DNA from: Erwinia sp. SLM-02
GTDB lineage: Bacteria > Pseudomonadota > Gammaproteobacteria > Enterobacterales > Enterobacteriaceae
NCBI RefSeq assembly: GCF_037450285.1
Contig: NZ_JAQISN010000003.1
Span: 1 to 64,000 of the forward strand
Length of the DNA stretch: 64,000 nt
Direction of reading: 5' to 3'
The notes beneath the pieces are model-generated. The model was not told the origin of the DNA. It made no database searches and saw only the letters and a program-made list of their open reading frames with translations. Made by a program: the position numbers and the translations under genes. Positions 16,126 to 26,100 of this stretch are shown here, one piece after another. How positions within the stretch are numbered: position 1 is the stretch's first letter; every line of letters starts with the position of its first letter.

Positions 16126-18075
16126 ATGCGATTAACCACCAAACTTTCTGCGATTATCGCGCTGCTCTGCACATTAGGAATGTTGCTGATGCTGGTGGGC
16201 TGCGTACTGAGCTTCTTTTATATTAGCAACCAGCGAGCTGAATTCCGCGTTGAGCGTATGGCTGAAGATGTCGATACGGCCTTATTAACGCAGTCTGTGC
16301 AGCAAATCTCTCCCTGGCTCCATCAGGTTATGAATCCCCTGCAAATTGAGCGCATCGAACTCAACGATGACAGCAAAACCCTGCTGCAGGTTACCCGGCA
16401 TCAGCAGTCGCTGCTGGATGATGAGCCGAATCGTTTTCGGCAAAGAGACATTCATTTACGCCAGCATCCCCATCTTACACTGCGCATTATGTGGATAGAC
16501 TCGACCAAAACCTGGTTCAGTTCAATGATCGGGACTTCCACTCTGCTGGCGATCCTTACCGTGGTGGCGATCATGGCCGTTCTCTTGCTACAGGCTCACC
16601 GCTGGCTGTACAGGCAGCTTAAAGGACTGGAAAAACTGGAGTCCCGGGCCGAAGCGGTAATCAGGGGAGAGCGCGCCAGCGTCCGCCCGGGGTCAATACA
16701 TGAATGGCCGGCCAAAGCCAGCAGCGCGATCGACCTGCTACTGGCGGATCTGAAAGAGGCAGGTGAACAGCATTACCGCGTTGACACCCTGATCCGCACG
16801 TTTGCCGCACAGGATCCGCGTACGGGATTAAATAACCGTCTTTTTTTCGATAATCAATTGACGACGTTGCTGGAAGATCCTGAGTCGGTGGGCACTCACG
16901 GCATGGTCATGATGATCCGCCTGCCTGATTTTGACACGCTGCGCGAACGCTGGGGGCATATCGAGGTTCAGGATTATCTTTTCGCGCTGGTCAATCTCCT
17001 GTCGACCTTTGTCTTACGTTATCCCGGCGCGCTGCTGGCGCGCTACTTCCGCAGTGATTTCGCCGTGCTGTTGCCGCATCGCAGCGTTAAAGATGCCGAT
17101 GGCATTGCCTCACAGCTCATCAAAGCCGTGGATACACTTCCGCCGACGCGCATGCTGGATCGTGAAGATATGATCCATATCGGTATCAGCGGCTGGCGTA
17201 GCGGACAGACCACGCAGCAGGTAATGGAAAACGCGGAACTGGCAACGCGGCAGGCCACACTGCAGGGCGGAAACGGGTGGTCGGTGGGGGAAGGTGCGCT
17301 CCAGGAGCTGGGGCGGGGAAGCGTGAAGTGGCGTACTTTACTGGAAAATACGGTGAATCGTGGCGGGCCTCGCCTGTATCAGAAACCGGCGGTGACCAGC
17401 GACGGTCAGGTTCATCACCGGGAAATGATGCCGCGCATATTCGACGGCGAAAAAGAGCTGCTGGCGGCGGAATATTTGCCTCTGGCGCAGCAGCTTGGGC
17501 TGGCAGAGCGCTATGACCGTCAGCTGGTCACGCGGATCCTCACGCTTGTCGAGCTGTGGCCTCAGGAGACGCTGGCGATTCCCCTCACCCTGGACTCCCT
17601 GCTGCAGCGAAGTTTCCTCAACTGGCTACGCGATAGTCTGCTGCAATGCACTAAATCACAAAGAAATCGTATTTTATTTGAACTTGCTGAAGCGGATGTG
17701 TGTCAACACATCAACCGGTTGGAGCCGGTGTTTCGTTTGATCTCTGGTTTTGGATGCCGTGTGGCCATCAATCAGGCAGGGTTAACCGTGGTAAGTACCG
17801 CTTATATAAGGCAGTTTCAGGTGGAGCTGATTAAGCTGCATCCGGGACTGGTTCGCAACATTGAGCGGCGTACGGAAAATCAGCTGTTTGTGCAGAGCCT
17901 GATTGAAAGCTGCAAGCAGACATCAACCCGGGTTTTTGCCGCCGGCGTGCGTTTTAAAGAGGAGTGGCAAACCCTGGTTGAGCTGGGTGTCACTGGCGGT
18001 CAGGGGGACTTTTTTGCCTCCTCTCAGCCGGTCAACAGCAACGTGAAAAAATATTCGCAAAGATATCGAGTTTAG
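16126..18075 (+). CDS. csrD: CsrB/CsrC decay regulator CsrD
   Basis: CsrD targets the CsrA-sequestering sRNAs CsrB and CsrC for RNase E cleavage and so tunes the carbon-storage regulon. The 649-residue protein starts MRLTTKLSAIIALLCTLGM, has two membrane helices bracketing a periplasmic region (residues about 10-35 and 140-165), a HAMP-like stretch, a GGDEF domain and an EAL domain. Both catalytic signatures are degenerate: the GGDEF position reads RYFRSDF and the EAL position reads ELAEAD, as in E. coli, so no cyclic-di-GMP turnover is expected. The start at 16126 was preferred to 16114 by alignment. The periplasmic part is the most divergent section. Confidence 0.93.
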   Translation: MRLTTKLSAIIALLCTLGMLLMLVGCVLSFFYISNQRAEFRVERMAEDVDTALLTQSVQQISPWLHQVMNPLQIERIELNDDSKTLLQVTRHQQSLLDDEPNRFRQRDIHLRQHPHLTLRIMWIDSTKTWFSSMIGTSTLLAILTVVAIMAVLLLQAHRWLYRQLKGLEKLESRAEAVIRGERASVRPGSIHEWPAKASSAIDLLLADLKEAGEQHYRVDTLIRTFAAQDPRTGLNNRLFFDNQLTTLLEDPESVGTHGMVMMIRLPDFDTLRERWGHIEVQDYLFALVNLLSTFVLRYPGALLARYFRSDFAVLLPHRSVKDADGIASQLIKAVDTLPPTRMLDREDMIHIGISGWRSGQTTQQVMENAELATRQATLQGGNGWSVGEGALQELGRGSVKWRTLLENTVNRGGPRLYQKPAVTSDGQVHHREMMPRIFDGEKELLAAEYLPLAQQLGLAERYDRQLVTRILTLVELWPQETLAIPLTLDSLLQRSFLNWLRDSLLQCTKSQRNRILFELAEADVCQHINRLEPVFRLISGFGCRVAINQAGLTVVSTAYIRQFQVELIKLHPGLVRNIERRTENQLFVQSLIESCKQTSTRVFAAGVRFKEEWQTLVELGVTGGQGDFFASSQPVNSNVKKYSQRYRV

Positions 18076-18389
18076 CCTGCCGTTAGCCGGGTTTTCACGT
18101 AGAATAGCCGCGCGGTGTGGTTCGAAGCGGCTTCCTTGCCAGCCGAAGCGAAACTAAAATGTTAAATATTATGTATGTTATGTCCGCTTTATCCGTCTGA
18201 CCCCCAGGGCAGGATGCCGCGTTATCAGCATTTTTTGCAGAAGATGCTGCTGAAGGTTATGACACCGGCGCGAGATAGCATGATTTTTCACCGAAGTAGA
18301 ACGCTTTTGCGCCTTGTCGCTGCTTCGTGTGGTTGGTAAAGTAAGCGGATTTTATTTTCCGCCCCCAGCTTGCAGGATTATCCTTTAGT
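18076..18389. other. csrD-mreB intergenic region
   Basis: No gene is visible. The interval should contain the mreB promoters and leader (E. coli has several), but I could not assign one convincingly. No intrinsic terminator with a T run follows csrD. Confidence 0.4.
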
Positions 18390-19433
18390 ATGTTTAAAAA
18401 ATTTCGTGGCATGTTTTCCAACGACTTGTCCATCGACCTGGGTACAGCCAATACCCTGATTTACGTGAAAGGACAGGGCATTGTTCTTAATGAGCCTTCC
18501 GTCGTTGCTATTCGTCAGGATCGTGCCGGTTCTCCTAAGAGCGTGGCGGCAGTAGGTCATGACGCAAAACAAATGCTGGGGCGTACGCCTGGCAATATCG
18601 CGGCTATTCGTCCAATGAAAGACGGCGTTATCGCTGACTTCTTTGTGACCGAGAAAATGCTGCAACACTTTATCAAGCAGGTACACAGCAACAGCTTCAT
18701 GCGCCCAAGCCCGCGCGTGCTGGTGTGTGTGCCAGTGGGCGCCACTCAGGTTGAGCGCCGTGCTATCCGTGAATCTGCCCAGGGGGCAGGCGCACGTGAA
18801 GTGTTCCTGATTGAGGAACCGATGGCGGCAGCAATCGGTGCCGGACTGCCGGTATCTGAAGCGACCGGATCAATGGTTGTCGATATCGGTGGCGGTACAA
18901 CAGAAGTTGCCGTGATCTCCCTCAACGGTGTGGTTTACTCCTCTTCCGTGCGAATTGGCGGCGACCGCTTTGATGAAGCCATCATTAATTATGTGCGCCG
19001 TAACTACGGCTCGCTGATCGGTGAAGCGACGGCGGAACGCATCAAGCATGGCATTGGCTCGGCCTATCCGGGTGATGAAGTGCACGAAATGGAAGTGCGC
19101 GGCCGTAACCTGGCTGAAGGTGTTCCACGTGGCTTCACGCTGAACTCTAATGAAATTCTGGAAGCGCTGCAGGAACCTCTGACCGGTATCGTGAGTGCGG
19201 TTATGGTTGCACTGGAACAGTGTCCGCCAGAACTGGCATCTGACATCTCCGAACGCGGCATGGTACTGACCGGTGGTGGTGCGCTGCTGCGTAACCTGGA
19301 CCGCCTGCTTATGGAAGAGACCGGAATTCCGGTAGTCGTTGCAGAAGATCCGCTGACCTGTGTTGCTCGCGGCGGTGGTAAAGCGTTGGAAATGATTGAC
19401 ATGCACGGCGGCGATTTGTTCAGCGAAGAATAA
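18390..19433 (+). CDS. mreB: rod-shape actin MreB
   Basis: MreB is a bacterial actin that forms membrane-bound filaments guiding the elongasome for rod-shaped growth. The 347-residue product begins MFKKFRGMFSNDLSIDLGTANTL and differs from E. coli MreB at only a few sites. It has the N-terminal amphipathic membrane anchor, phosphate loops (DLGTANTL, DIGGGTTEVAV) and adenosine motif (TGGGALL). It leads the mreBCD cluster. Confidence 0.98.
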   Translation: MFKKFRGMFSNDLSIDLGTANTLIYVKGQGIVLNEPSVVAIRQDRAGSPKSVAAVGHDAKQMLGRTPGNIAAIRPMKDGVIADFFVTEKMLQHFIKQVHSNSFMRPSPRVLVCVPVGATQVERRAIRESAQGAGAREVFLIEEPMAAAIGAGLPVSEATGSMVVDIGGGTTEVAVISLNGVVYSSSVRIGGDRFDEAIINYVRRNYGSLIGEATAERIKHGIGSAYPGDEVHEMEVRGRNLAEGVPRGFTLNSNEILEALQEPLTGIVSAVMVALEQCPPELASDISERGMVLTGGGALLRNLDRLLMEETGIPVVVAEDPLTCVARGGGKALEMIDMHGGDLFSEE

Positions 19434-19504
19434 TTCGCCCCAAGGGGAGTGTCGGGGCGCTGCCCGCACTCCTTTTTCATGTTGTCGAGGAAAACGCTGA
19501 TTTT

Positions 19505-20557
19505 ATGAAGCCGATGTTCAGCAGGGGGCCTTCCCTGCAGTTACGCTTATTTTTAGCGGTTATTGTGGCAATAGGCGTGATTGTTGCCGATAGTCGTATG
19601 GGGGCTTTCACCCAAATACGCACCTATATGGACACTGCCGTTAGTCCATTCTATTTTCTGGCCAACGGGCCGCGTCAAATTCTGGACGATGTTTCTGAAA
19701 CATTGGCCTCCCGCCAGCAGCTTGAGCTGGAAAATAAAGCCTTACGCCGTGAGCTGATCCTCAAGAACAGCGAACTGCTGATGTTAGGTCAATTCAAACA
19801 GGAAAATGCCCGTCTGCGTGAGCTGCTGGGTTCGCCGTTACGTCAGGACGAACACAAAATGGTCACCCAGGTGATCTCTACCGGCAGCGACCCCTATACC
19901 GACCAGGTAGTGATTGATAAAGGCAGCGTAAACGGGGTTTACGAAGGTCAGCCGGTTATCAGCGACAAGGGCGTGGTAGGACAGGTGGTTGCCGTCGGTA
20001 AAATTACCAGCCGCGTATTGTTAATCTGTGATGCTTCCCACGCGTTGCCTATTCAGGTACTGCGCAATGACATTCGTGTTATCGCGGCGGGTAACGGCTG
20101 CACGGAAGACTTGCAGCTTGAGCATCTGCCGGGCAATACCGATATTCGCGTGGGTGACGTGCTGGTGACTTCAGGCCTCGGTGGCCGCTTCCCTGAAGGC
20201 TACCCGGTTGGGGTCGTATCGTCGGTGAAGGTGGATACCCAGCGCGCCTACACGGTTATTCAGGCGCGCCCAACCGCCGGACTGCAGCGCCTGCGCTATC
20301 TGCTGCTGCTGTGGGGAGCCGATCGTAACGGCACGATGCCAATGGCACCGGATGAAGTTCACCGCGTGGCAAATGAACGTCTGATGCAGATGATGCCTCA
20401 GGTACTGCCGCCGGTTAGCGAGATGGGACCACCTGCACCGCCAGCGGCCACTGACAATGGTCACTCCGCGCCCGGTACGGCTGCCGTGACGGAACCTGCG
20501 GCAGCCCAGGCTGCGCCGGCTCGCCGCCAGTCATCGGTGCGTGGAGGTCAGCCTTGA
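19505..20557 (+). CDS. mreC: rod-shape protein MreC
   Basis: MreC is a bitopic membrane protein whose periplasmic part activates PBP2 in the elongasome. The 350-residue protein has one N-terminal membrane helix (LQLRLFLAVIVAIGVIVADS), a coiled coil around residues 65-110 (SRQQLELENKALRRELILKNSELL) and a beta domain, ending in an Ala/Pro-rich tail with APPAATDNG and PAAAQAAP. The tail is variable and makes this protein shorter than the E. coli one. Its stop overlaps the mreD start. Confidence 0.96.
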   Translation: MKPMFSRGPSLQLRLFLAVIVAIGVIVADSRMGAFTQIRTYMDTAVSPFYFLANGPRQILDDVSETLASRQQLELENKALRRELILKNSELLMLGQFKQENARLRELLGSPLRQDEHKMVTQVISTGSDPYTDQVVIDKGSVNGVYEGQPVISDKGVVGQVVAVGKITSRVLLICDASHALPIQVLRNDIRVIAAGNGCTEDLQLEHLPGNTDIRVGDVLVTSGLGGRFPEGYPVGVVSSVKVDTQRAYTVIQARPTAGLQRLRYLLLLWGADRNGTMPMAPDEVHRVANERLMQMMPQVLPPVSEMGPPAPPAATDNGHSAPGTAAVTEPAAAQAAPARRQSSVRGGQP

Positions 20558-21042
20558 GTAGCTATCGCAGCCACGGCCGCTGGGTTATCTGGCTCTCTTT
20601 CCTCGTCGCGTTGGTGTTGCAAATTATGCCCTGGCCGGAACAGATTTATATGTTCCGGCCATCATGGTTGCTGCTGATTTTAATTTACTGGGTGCTGGCG
20701 CTGCCGCATCGGGTAAATGTCGGTACGGGTTTCGTGATGGGATCTATAATGGACCTCATCTCCGGCTCAACGCTGGGGGTGCGCGCGCTGGCACTGAGCA
20801 TTATTGCTTATCTGGTGGCATTTAAATTCCAGCTGTTCCGTAATCTGGCGCTGTGGCAGCAGGCACTGATGGTGATGGTGCTGTCGCTGGCGATGGATGT
20901 GATTGTCTTCTGGGCCGAATTCCTGGTGATCAACGTTTCGTTCAGGCCAGAAATTTTCTGGAGCAGCGTCATCGACGGTATTCTCTGGCCCTGGCTGTTC
21001 TTACTGATGAGAAAAATTCGCCGCCAGTTTGCCGTACAATAA
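20554..21042 (+). CDS. mreD: rod-shape membrane protein MreD
   Basis: MreD is the polytopic membrane partner of MreC. The 162 residues are mostly hydrophobic and start SYRSHGRWVIWLSFLVALVLQIMPWP after the initiator. The start codon is TTG, overlapping the mreC TGA (TTGA) and preceded by GGAGGT at a good distance, so reinitiation coupling is likely. The sequence aligns with E. coli MreD end to end. Confidence 0.95.
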   Translation: MSSYRSHGRWVIWLSFLVALVLQIMPWPEQIYMFRPSWLLLILIYWVLALPHRVNVGTGFVMGSIMDLISGSTLGVRALALSIIAYLVAFKFQLFRNLALWQQALMVMVLSLAMDVIVFWAEFLVINVSFRPEIFWSSVIDGILWPWLFLLMRKIRRQFAVQ

Positions 21043-21051
21043 AGGACAATT

Positions 21052-21645
21052 ATGGTATCCCTGTATCTGGCTTCTGGTTCTCCCCGTCGTCGAGAGCTAC
21101 TGACTCAGCTTGGTTTGTCATTTGAACGCCTCGCCACTGAAGTTGAAGAGCAGCGTCGCGACGGTGAACAGGCCGAACACTACGTTCGTCGACTGGCGCG
21201 AGAAAAGGCGCAGGCCGGCGTCGCTGTTGCCGCACAGGATCTGCCCGTGCTGGGGGCGGATACCATTGTCGTATTACATAATGAAGTGCTGGAAAAACCA
21301 GCCGATGTCGATGCCGCTGCCCTGATGCTGGCAAAGCTCTCCGGTCAGACCCACCAGGTGATGACCGCCGTAGCATTTGCCGACAGACAGCGGTCGCTTG
21401 ATTGCCTTGTTGTCACCGATGTGACATTTCGCTCACTGACACCAGACGATATCCGGACCTATATAGCCAGCGGTGAACCGATGGACAAAGCCGGCGCGTA
21501 CGGTATTCAGGGATTGGGTGGAAACTTTGTCAGAAAAATCAACGGAAGCTATTACGCAGTAGTGGGATTACCTCTGGTTGAAACAGCCGAGCTGTTCAGC
21601 CACTTTCTGGCGCTGCGTGAAGTGAGAGGACAAGATGACAGCTGA
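21052..21645 (+). CDS. yhdE: Maf-type nucleoside triphosphate pyrophosphatase YhdE
   Basis: YhdE hydrolyses dTTP/UTP and modified pyrimidine triphosphates, a house-cleaning role. The 197-residue product opens with the Maf signature LYLASGSPRRRELL and contains PVLGADTIVVL and the KINGSYYAVVGLPLVE block. It sits 9 bases after mreD and overlaps the rng start by 11 bases, so mreD-yhdE-rng are translationally linked. Confidence 0.95.
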   Translation: MVSLYLASGSPRRRELLTQLGLSFERLATEVEEQRRDGEQAEHYVRRLAREKAQAGVAVAAQDLPVLGADTIVVLHNEVLEKPADVDAAALMLAKLSGQTHQVMTAVAFADRQRSLDCLVVTDVTFRSLTPDDIRTYIASGEPMDKAGAYGIQGLGGNFVRKINGSYYAVVGLPLVETAELFSHFLALREVRGQDDS

Positions 21646-23104
21646 ACTGCTGGTTAATATTACGCCGTCGGAAACCCGCGTTGCCTATATCGACGGCGGC
21701 ATTCTGCAGGAAATTCATATCGAGCGCGAAGCGCGCCGTGGCATCGTCGGTAACATTTATAAAGGCCGCGTCAGCCGGGTATTGCCTGGGATGCAGGCGG
21801 CATTTGTGGATATCGGTCTGGAGAAAGCCGCCTTTCTTCACGCATCCGACATCATGCCGCACACCGAGTGCGTGGCGGGCGATGAGCAGAAAAACTTTTC
21901 GGTGCGGGATATTTCCGAGCTGGTTCGTCAGGGGCAGGATCTCATGGTCCAGGTCGTAAAGGATCCGCTGGGAACCAAAGGCGCACGCCTGACCACCGAC
22001 ATTACTCTGCCATCTCGCTATCTGGTGTTTATGCCGGGTGCTTCCCACGTGGGCGTTTCACAGCGCATAGACAGTGAAGCCGAGCGCGACCGCCTGAAAG
22101 CGGTGGTCTCCGGCTACTGCGATGAGCTGGGTGGCTATATTATTCGCACTGCCGCAGAAGGCGTGGGGGAAGAGGAACTGGCCTCTGATGCTGCGTTCCT
22201 CAAGCGGCTGTGGACTAAAGTGATTGAGCGTAAAAAGCGCAACCAGACCCGCTATCGCCTGTACGGTGAGGTCGCTCTTTCACAGCGCATTCTGCGCGAT
22301 TTTGCCGGCGCAGCGCTGGATCGTATTCGTATTGATTCGCGTCAGACCTTCGAACACCTTATTGAATTTACCGGCGAATACATCCCGGAAATGACCGCGA
22401 AGCTGGAGCTGTATACCGGCAAGCAGCCGATTTTCGACCTGTTTGATGTCGAAAACGAAATCCAGCGCTCTTTAGACCGTAAGGTTGAGCTGAAATCCGG
22501 TGGCTACCTGATTATCGATCAGACCGAAGCGATGACGACTATCGATATTAATACCGGAGCGTTTGTCGGCCACCGCAACCTTGAAGAGACCATCTTCAAT
22601 ACGAATATTGAGGCCACGCAGGCCATCGCGCGTCAGCTGCGGCTGCGTAATCTCGGCGGCATTATCATTATCGACTTCATCGATATGAGCAATGAGGATC
22701 ACCGCCGGCGGGTCCTGCACTCGCTGGAACAGGCGCTGAGCAAAGATCGGGTGAAAACCGGTATCAACGGTTTCTCGCAGCTTGGTCTGGTGGAAATGAC
22801 GCGTAAGCGCACCCGAGAAAGCATTGAGCACGTGCTGTGCCAGGACTGTCCGGTATGTAAAGGACGCGGCACGCTGAAAACGGTGGAAACCGTGTGCTAT
22901 GAAATCATGCGTGAAATCGTTCGCGTGCATCATGCCTACGACTCCGATCGTTTCCTCGTCTATGCTTCTCCGGCAGTGGGCGAGGCGCTGAAGAGCGATG
23001 AATCCCACGCGCTGGCAGAAGTTGAAATCTTTGTCGGCAAGCAGGTTAAAGTCCAGATTGAGCCGCTCTATACGCAGGAACAGTTTGACGTAGTGATGAT
23101 GTAG
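21635..23104 (+). CDS. rng: ribonuclease G
   Basis: RNase G is an endonuclease that matures the 16S rRNA 5' end and degrades selected mRNAs. The 489-residue protein has an N-terminal S1 domain, the 5' sensor region, the metal-binding catalytic segments (TTIDINTGAFVGHRNLE and IIDFIDMSNEDHRRRV) and the zinc-link CPVCKGRG. It lacks the long C-terminal scaffold of RNase E. Length equals that of E. coli RNase G. Confidence 0.97.
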   Translation: MTAELLVNITPSETRVAYIDGGILQEIHIEREARRGIVGNIYKGRVSRVLPGMQAAFVDIGLEKAAFLHASDIMPHTECVAGDEQKNFSVRDISELVRQGQDLMVQVVKDPLGTKGARLTTDITLPSRYLVFMPGASHVGVSQRIDSEAERDRLKAVVSGYCDELGGYIIRTAAEGVGEEELASDAAFLKRLWTKVIERKKRNQTRYRLYGEVALSQRILRDFAGAALDRIRIDSRQTFEHLIEFTGEYIPEMTAKLELYTGKQPIFDLFDVENEIQRSLDRKVELKSGGYLIIDQTEAMTTIDINTGAFVGHRNLEETIFNTNIEATQAIARQLRLRNLGGIIIIDFIDMSNEDHRRRVLHSLEQALSKDRVKTGINGFSQLGLVEMTRKRTRESIEHVLCQDCPVCKGRGTLKTVETVCYEIMREIVRVHHAYDSDRFLVYASPAVGEALKSDESHALAEVEIFVGKQVKVQIEPLYTQEQFDVVMM

Positions 23105-23145
23105 AGTAAAAACTGTTACCCCCGGAACGAGACAAGGAGAGGCAT

Positions 23146-26100
23146 GTGAGGCAACTGCCGAGGATTTTGTTACTGACTGGCGCAACGTTAGTTGTGGTGA
23201 TTGCGCTGCTGGTCAGTGGCTTACGCCTGGTGATGCCGCATATGAACACCTGGCGCGAGCCGATTATGGAGCGGGTATCCGCGGCCACAGGCGGTAAAGT
23301 GACCGCCGGCTCGCTGACCGGCAACTGGGAATCTTTCGGCCCACGCCTGGAAATCCGGGACATTCAGGCGGAACTTTCAGACGGTGGCAGCCTTGCTATT
23401 CAGCGTGTGACCCTGGCGCTGGATGTCTGGCAGTCCCTGCTACATCTGCGCTGGCAGTTCCGCGATCTGACTTTCTGGCAGCTCAATCTGGTCACCAATA
23501 CCCCGTTAACCGGCGGCGGCAGTCAATCCAATCTGCAGGCCGATCGAATGAACGATCTGTTCCTGCGGCAGTTCGACCATTTCGACCTGCGCGACAGTGA
23601 GGCCAGTTTTGTTACGCCTTCCGGCCAGCGAGCCAGGCTCGCTATTCCCCAGCTCACCTGGCTTAACGAAAGCAACCGGCATCGTGCTGAGGGGCTGGTC
23701 AGCCTCTCCAGCTTTACCGGCCAGCACGGCGTGGTGCAGGTTCGCCTCGATCTGAGCGACAGCAACGGCTATCTGGATACCGGACGCGTATGGATGCAGG
23801 CTGACGATGTCGACGTGAAGCCCTGGCTGGGGCAGTGGATGCGCGATAATACCAGCCTCGACAGCGCTAAATTCAGTCTGGCCGCGTGGATGGAAGTCAA
23901 AAACGGTGAGGTCTGGGGCGGCGATGTCTGGCTGAAACGGGGGGGCGCGAAATGGGAAGGTTCGGATCGGCCGCACCATCTGCGCGTGGATAACCTGACC
24001 GCGCATATCAGCCGCTTCAACCGCGGCTGGCTGCTTAATATCCCGCAAACGCGCTTTATTACCGACGACAATCCGTGGCCTAAGGGCCAGCTGTCGATGC
24101 TCTGGCTGCCGCAAAGCAGCGAGCTGCCCGGACCGGACAAGCAGGCGGAAATGCGCGTGCGCGCCACGCATCTGGATCTGGTGTCGCTCGACCCGCTAAT
24201 TCCCTTGTTTGCCAAACTGTCGCCGGAGCTGCTGGAAAACTGGCGCGCGCTTCAGCCGCGTGGCGAGATACAATCGCTGGCCGCCGATATTCCGCTGAAC
24301 CAGCCCGAGCTGAGCCGTTTCCAGGCCCGCTGGCATAATCTCAGCTGGCAGCAGTGGAAGCTGTTGCCGGGCATGGAGCATCTTAACGGTTCGCTTTCCG
24401 GCAGCGCTACGGACGGTCAGCTGGCATTTTCCGTCCAGCAGGCCACCATGCCCTACGGCGATATGTTCCGCGCCCCGCTGGAAATCAACCGGGCCTCCGG
24501 TGCGCTGAACTGGCAGCATAATGCCGACGGCCTGACGTTGTCTGGCGAGCAGCTTGACGTGCAGGCCCGATCCCTGTGGTCGCGTGGTGATTTCCAGTAC
24601 CAGCAGCAGAAAGGACAGCCGCCGCGTCTGGACATCCTGGCCGGGATTAAACTGACCAACGCAGCCGATGCCTGGCGGTACTTCCCGGAGCCGCTGATGG
24701 GGACCTCACTGACTAACTACCTCAGCGGGGCGTTGAAAGGTGGCCAGGTCGACAATGCCACGCTGATTTTTGCCGGTGACCCACACAAATTCCCGTTCAA
24801 GCACAATGAAGGCATGTTTGAAGTGGCGGTGCCACTGCGTAAGGCCACCTACGAATTCGAGCCCGGCTGGCCGCTGCTGGAAAACCTGGCGATCGATCTC
24901 GACTTTGTGAACAACGGTCTGTGGATGAAGGCCGAAGAGACAAAGCTGGGTGATGTGCAGGGGCGTAATATTTCGGCGGTCATTCCTGACTATCTGGAAG
25001 AAAAACTGCTGATCGATGGTGAGATCAGCGGCGGCGGTGAACAGGTTCGCGATTACTTCAACGATTCGCCGTTGAAATCATCGCTGGGGGCCGCGCTGGA
25101 TGAACTGCAGGTCGGCGGAAATGTGAGTGGTAACTTACATATCGATATCCCCCTGGATGGCAGGGAGGTTCACGCCACGGGCGACGTTAACTTTAAAAAC
25201 AATTCTCTGCATATCAAACCGCTGGAAACTACCTTCGAACAGCTTTCCGGGCGCCTCTCCTATGATAACGGCAATTTGAAAAGCGATCTGATGCATGCCC
25301 GCTGGTTTGGCCAGCCGCTGGCGGTCAGTTTTACCACTCAGGAAGGCGAGAAGGACTACCAGATTGGCGTGGTTCTGCAGGCCGACTGGCAGCCCGGTGA
25401 GATCGCCGCGATCCCGGCTGCGGCGAGAGCCCAGCTGGCGGGAAATCTGCCGTGGCAGGGTAAAGTTCAGATTGCACTGCCGCACGGCGGCGGCGCAAAT
25501 TATCAGGTTGATATCGACAGCGACCTGAAAAATGTAAGCAGTCACTTACCTGCGCCTCTCGATATCAGCAAGCCCGCGACGATGCCGGTTAAGTTAACGG
25601 CTAAAGGCAACCTCAACAGTTTCGACCTCAGCGGTGCCGTGGGCAGCAGCCATCGTTTCAACAGCCGCTGGCTGCTGGGAAAACAGTTGCGTATCGATCG
25701 TGGGATCTGGGAAAACGACGCAAAACGCACGCCGCCGCTGCCTGATTCTCAGGGGATGGTGCTGAACCTCCCGCCGCTTGACGGTAGCGCATGGATGGGG
25801 CTTCTGGCCGGCGTTGGTTCGGAGAGCGGGAAAGCGGGCAGCAGTTCGCTGCCGGGTGATATCCGGCTGCATACGCCAGCCCTGACGCTGGCGGGCCAGC
25901 GATGGCAGGATCTCAATCTCACCCTGAGCCAGGACGTGTCGGGCGATACGACGGTCAGCGCACAGGGTAAAGAGGTGGAGGGCTCATTGATGATGAAGCG
26001 TTCCGGTCCCTGGATCGCACAGCTCAAATACCTCTATTACAACCCGCAGTGGCCAACCTCGGGCGGCGGTGCTCCGCTGCCTGCTGATGCTTCCAGCATC

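Noticed and set aside
16931..17540. CsrD as an active diguanylate cyclase or phosphodiesterase
   Set aside because: The GGDEF and EAL signatures are both degenerate in the same way as E. coli CsrD.
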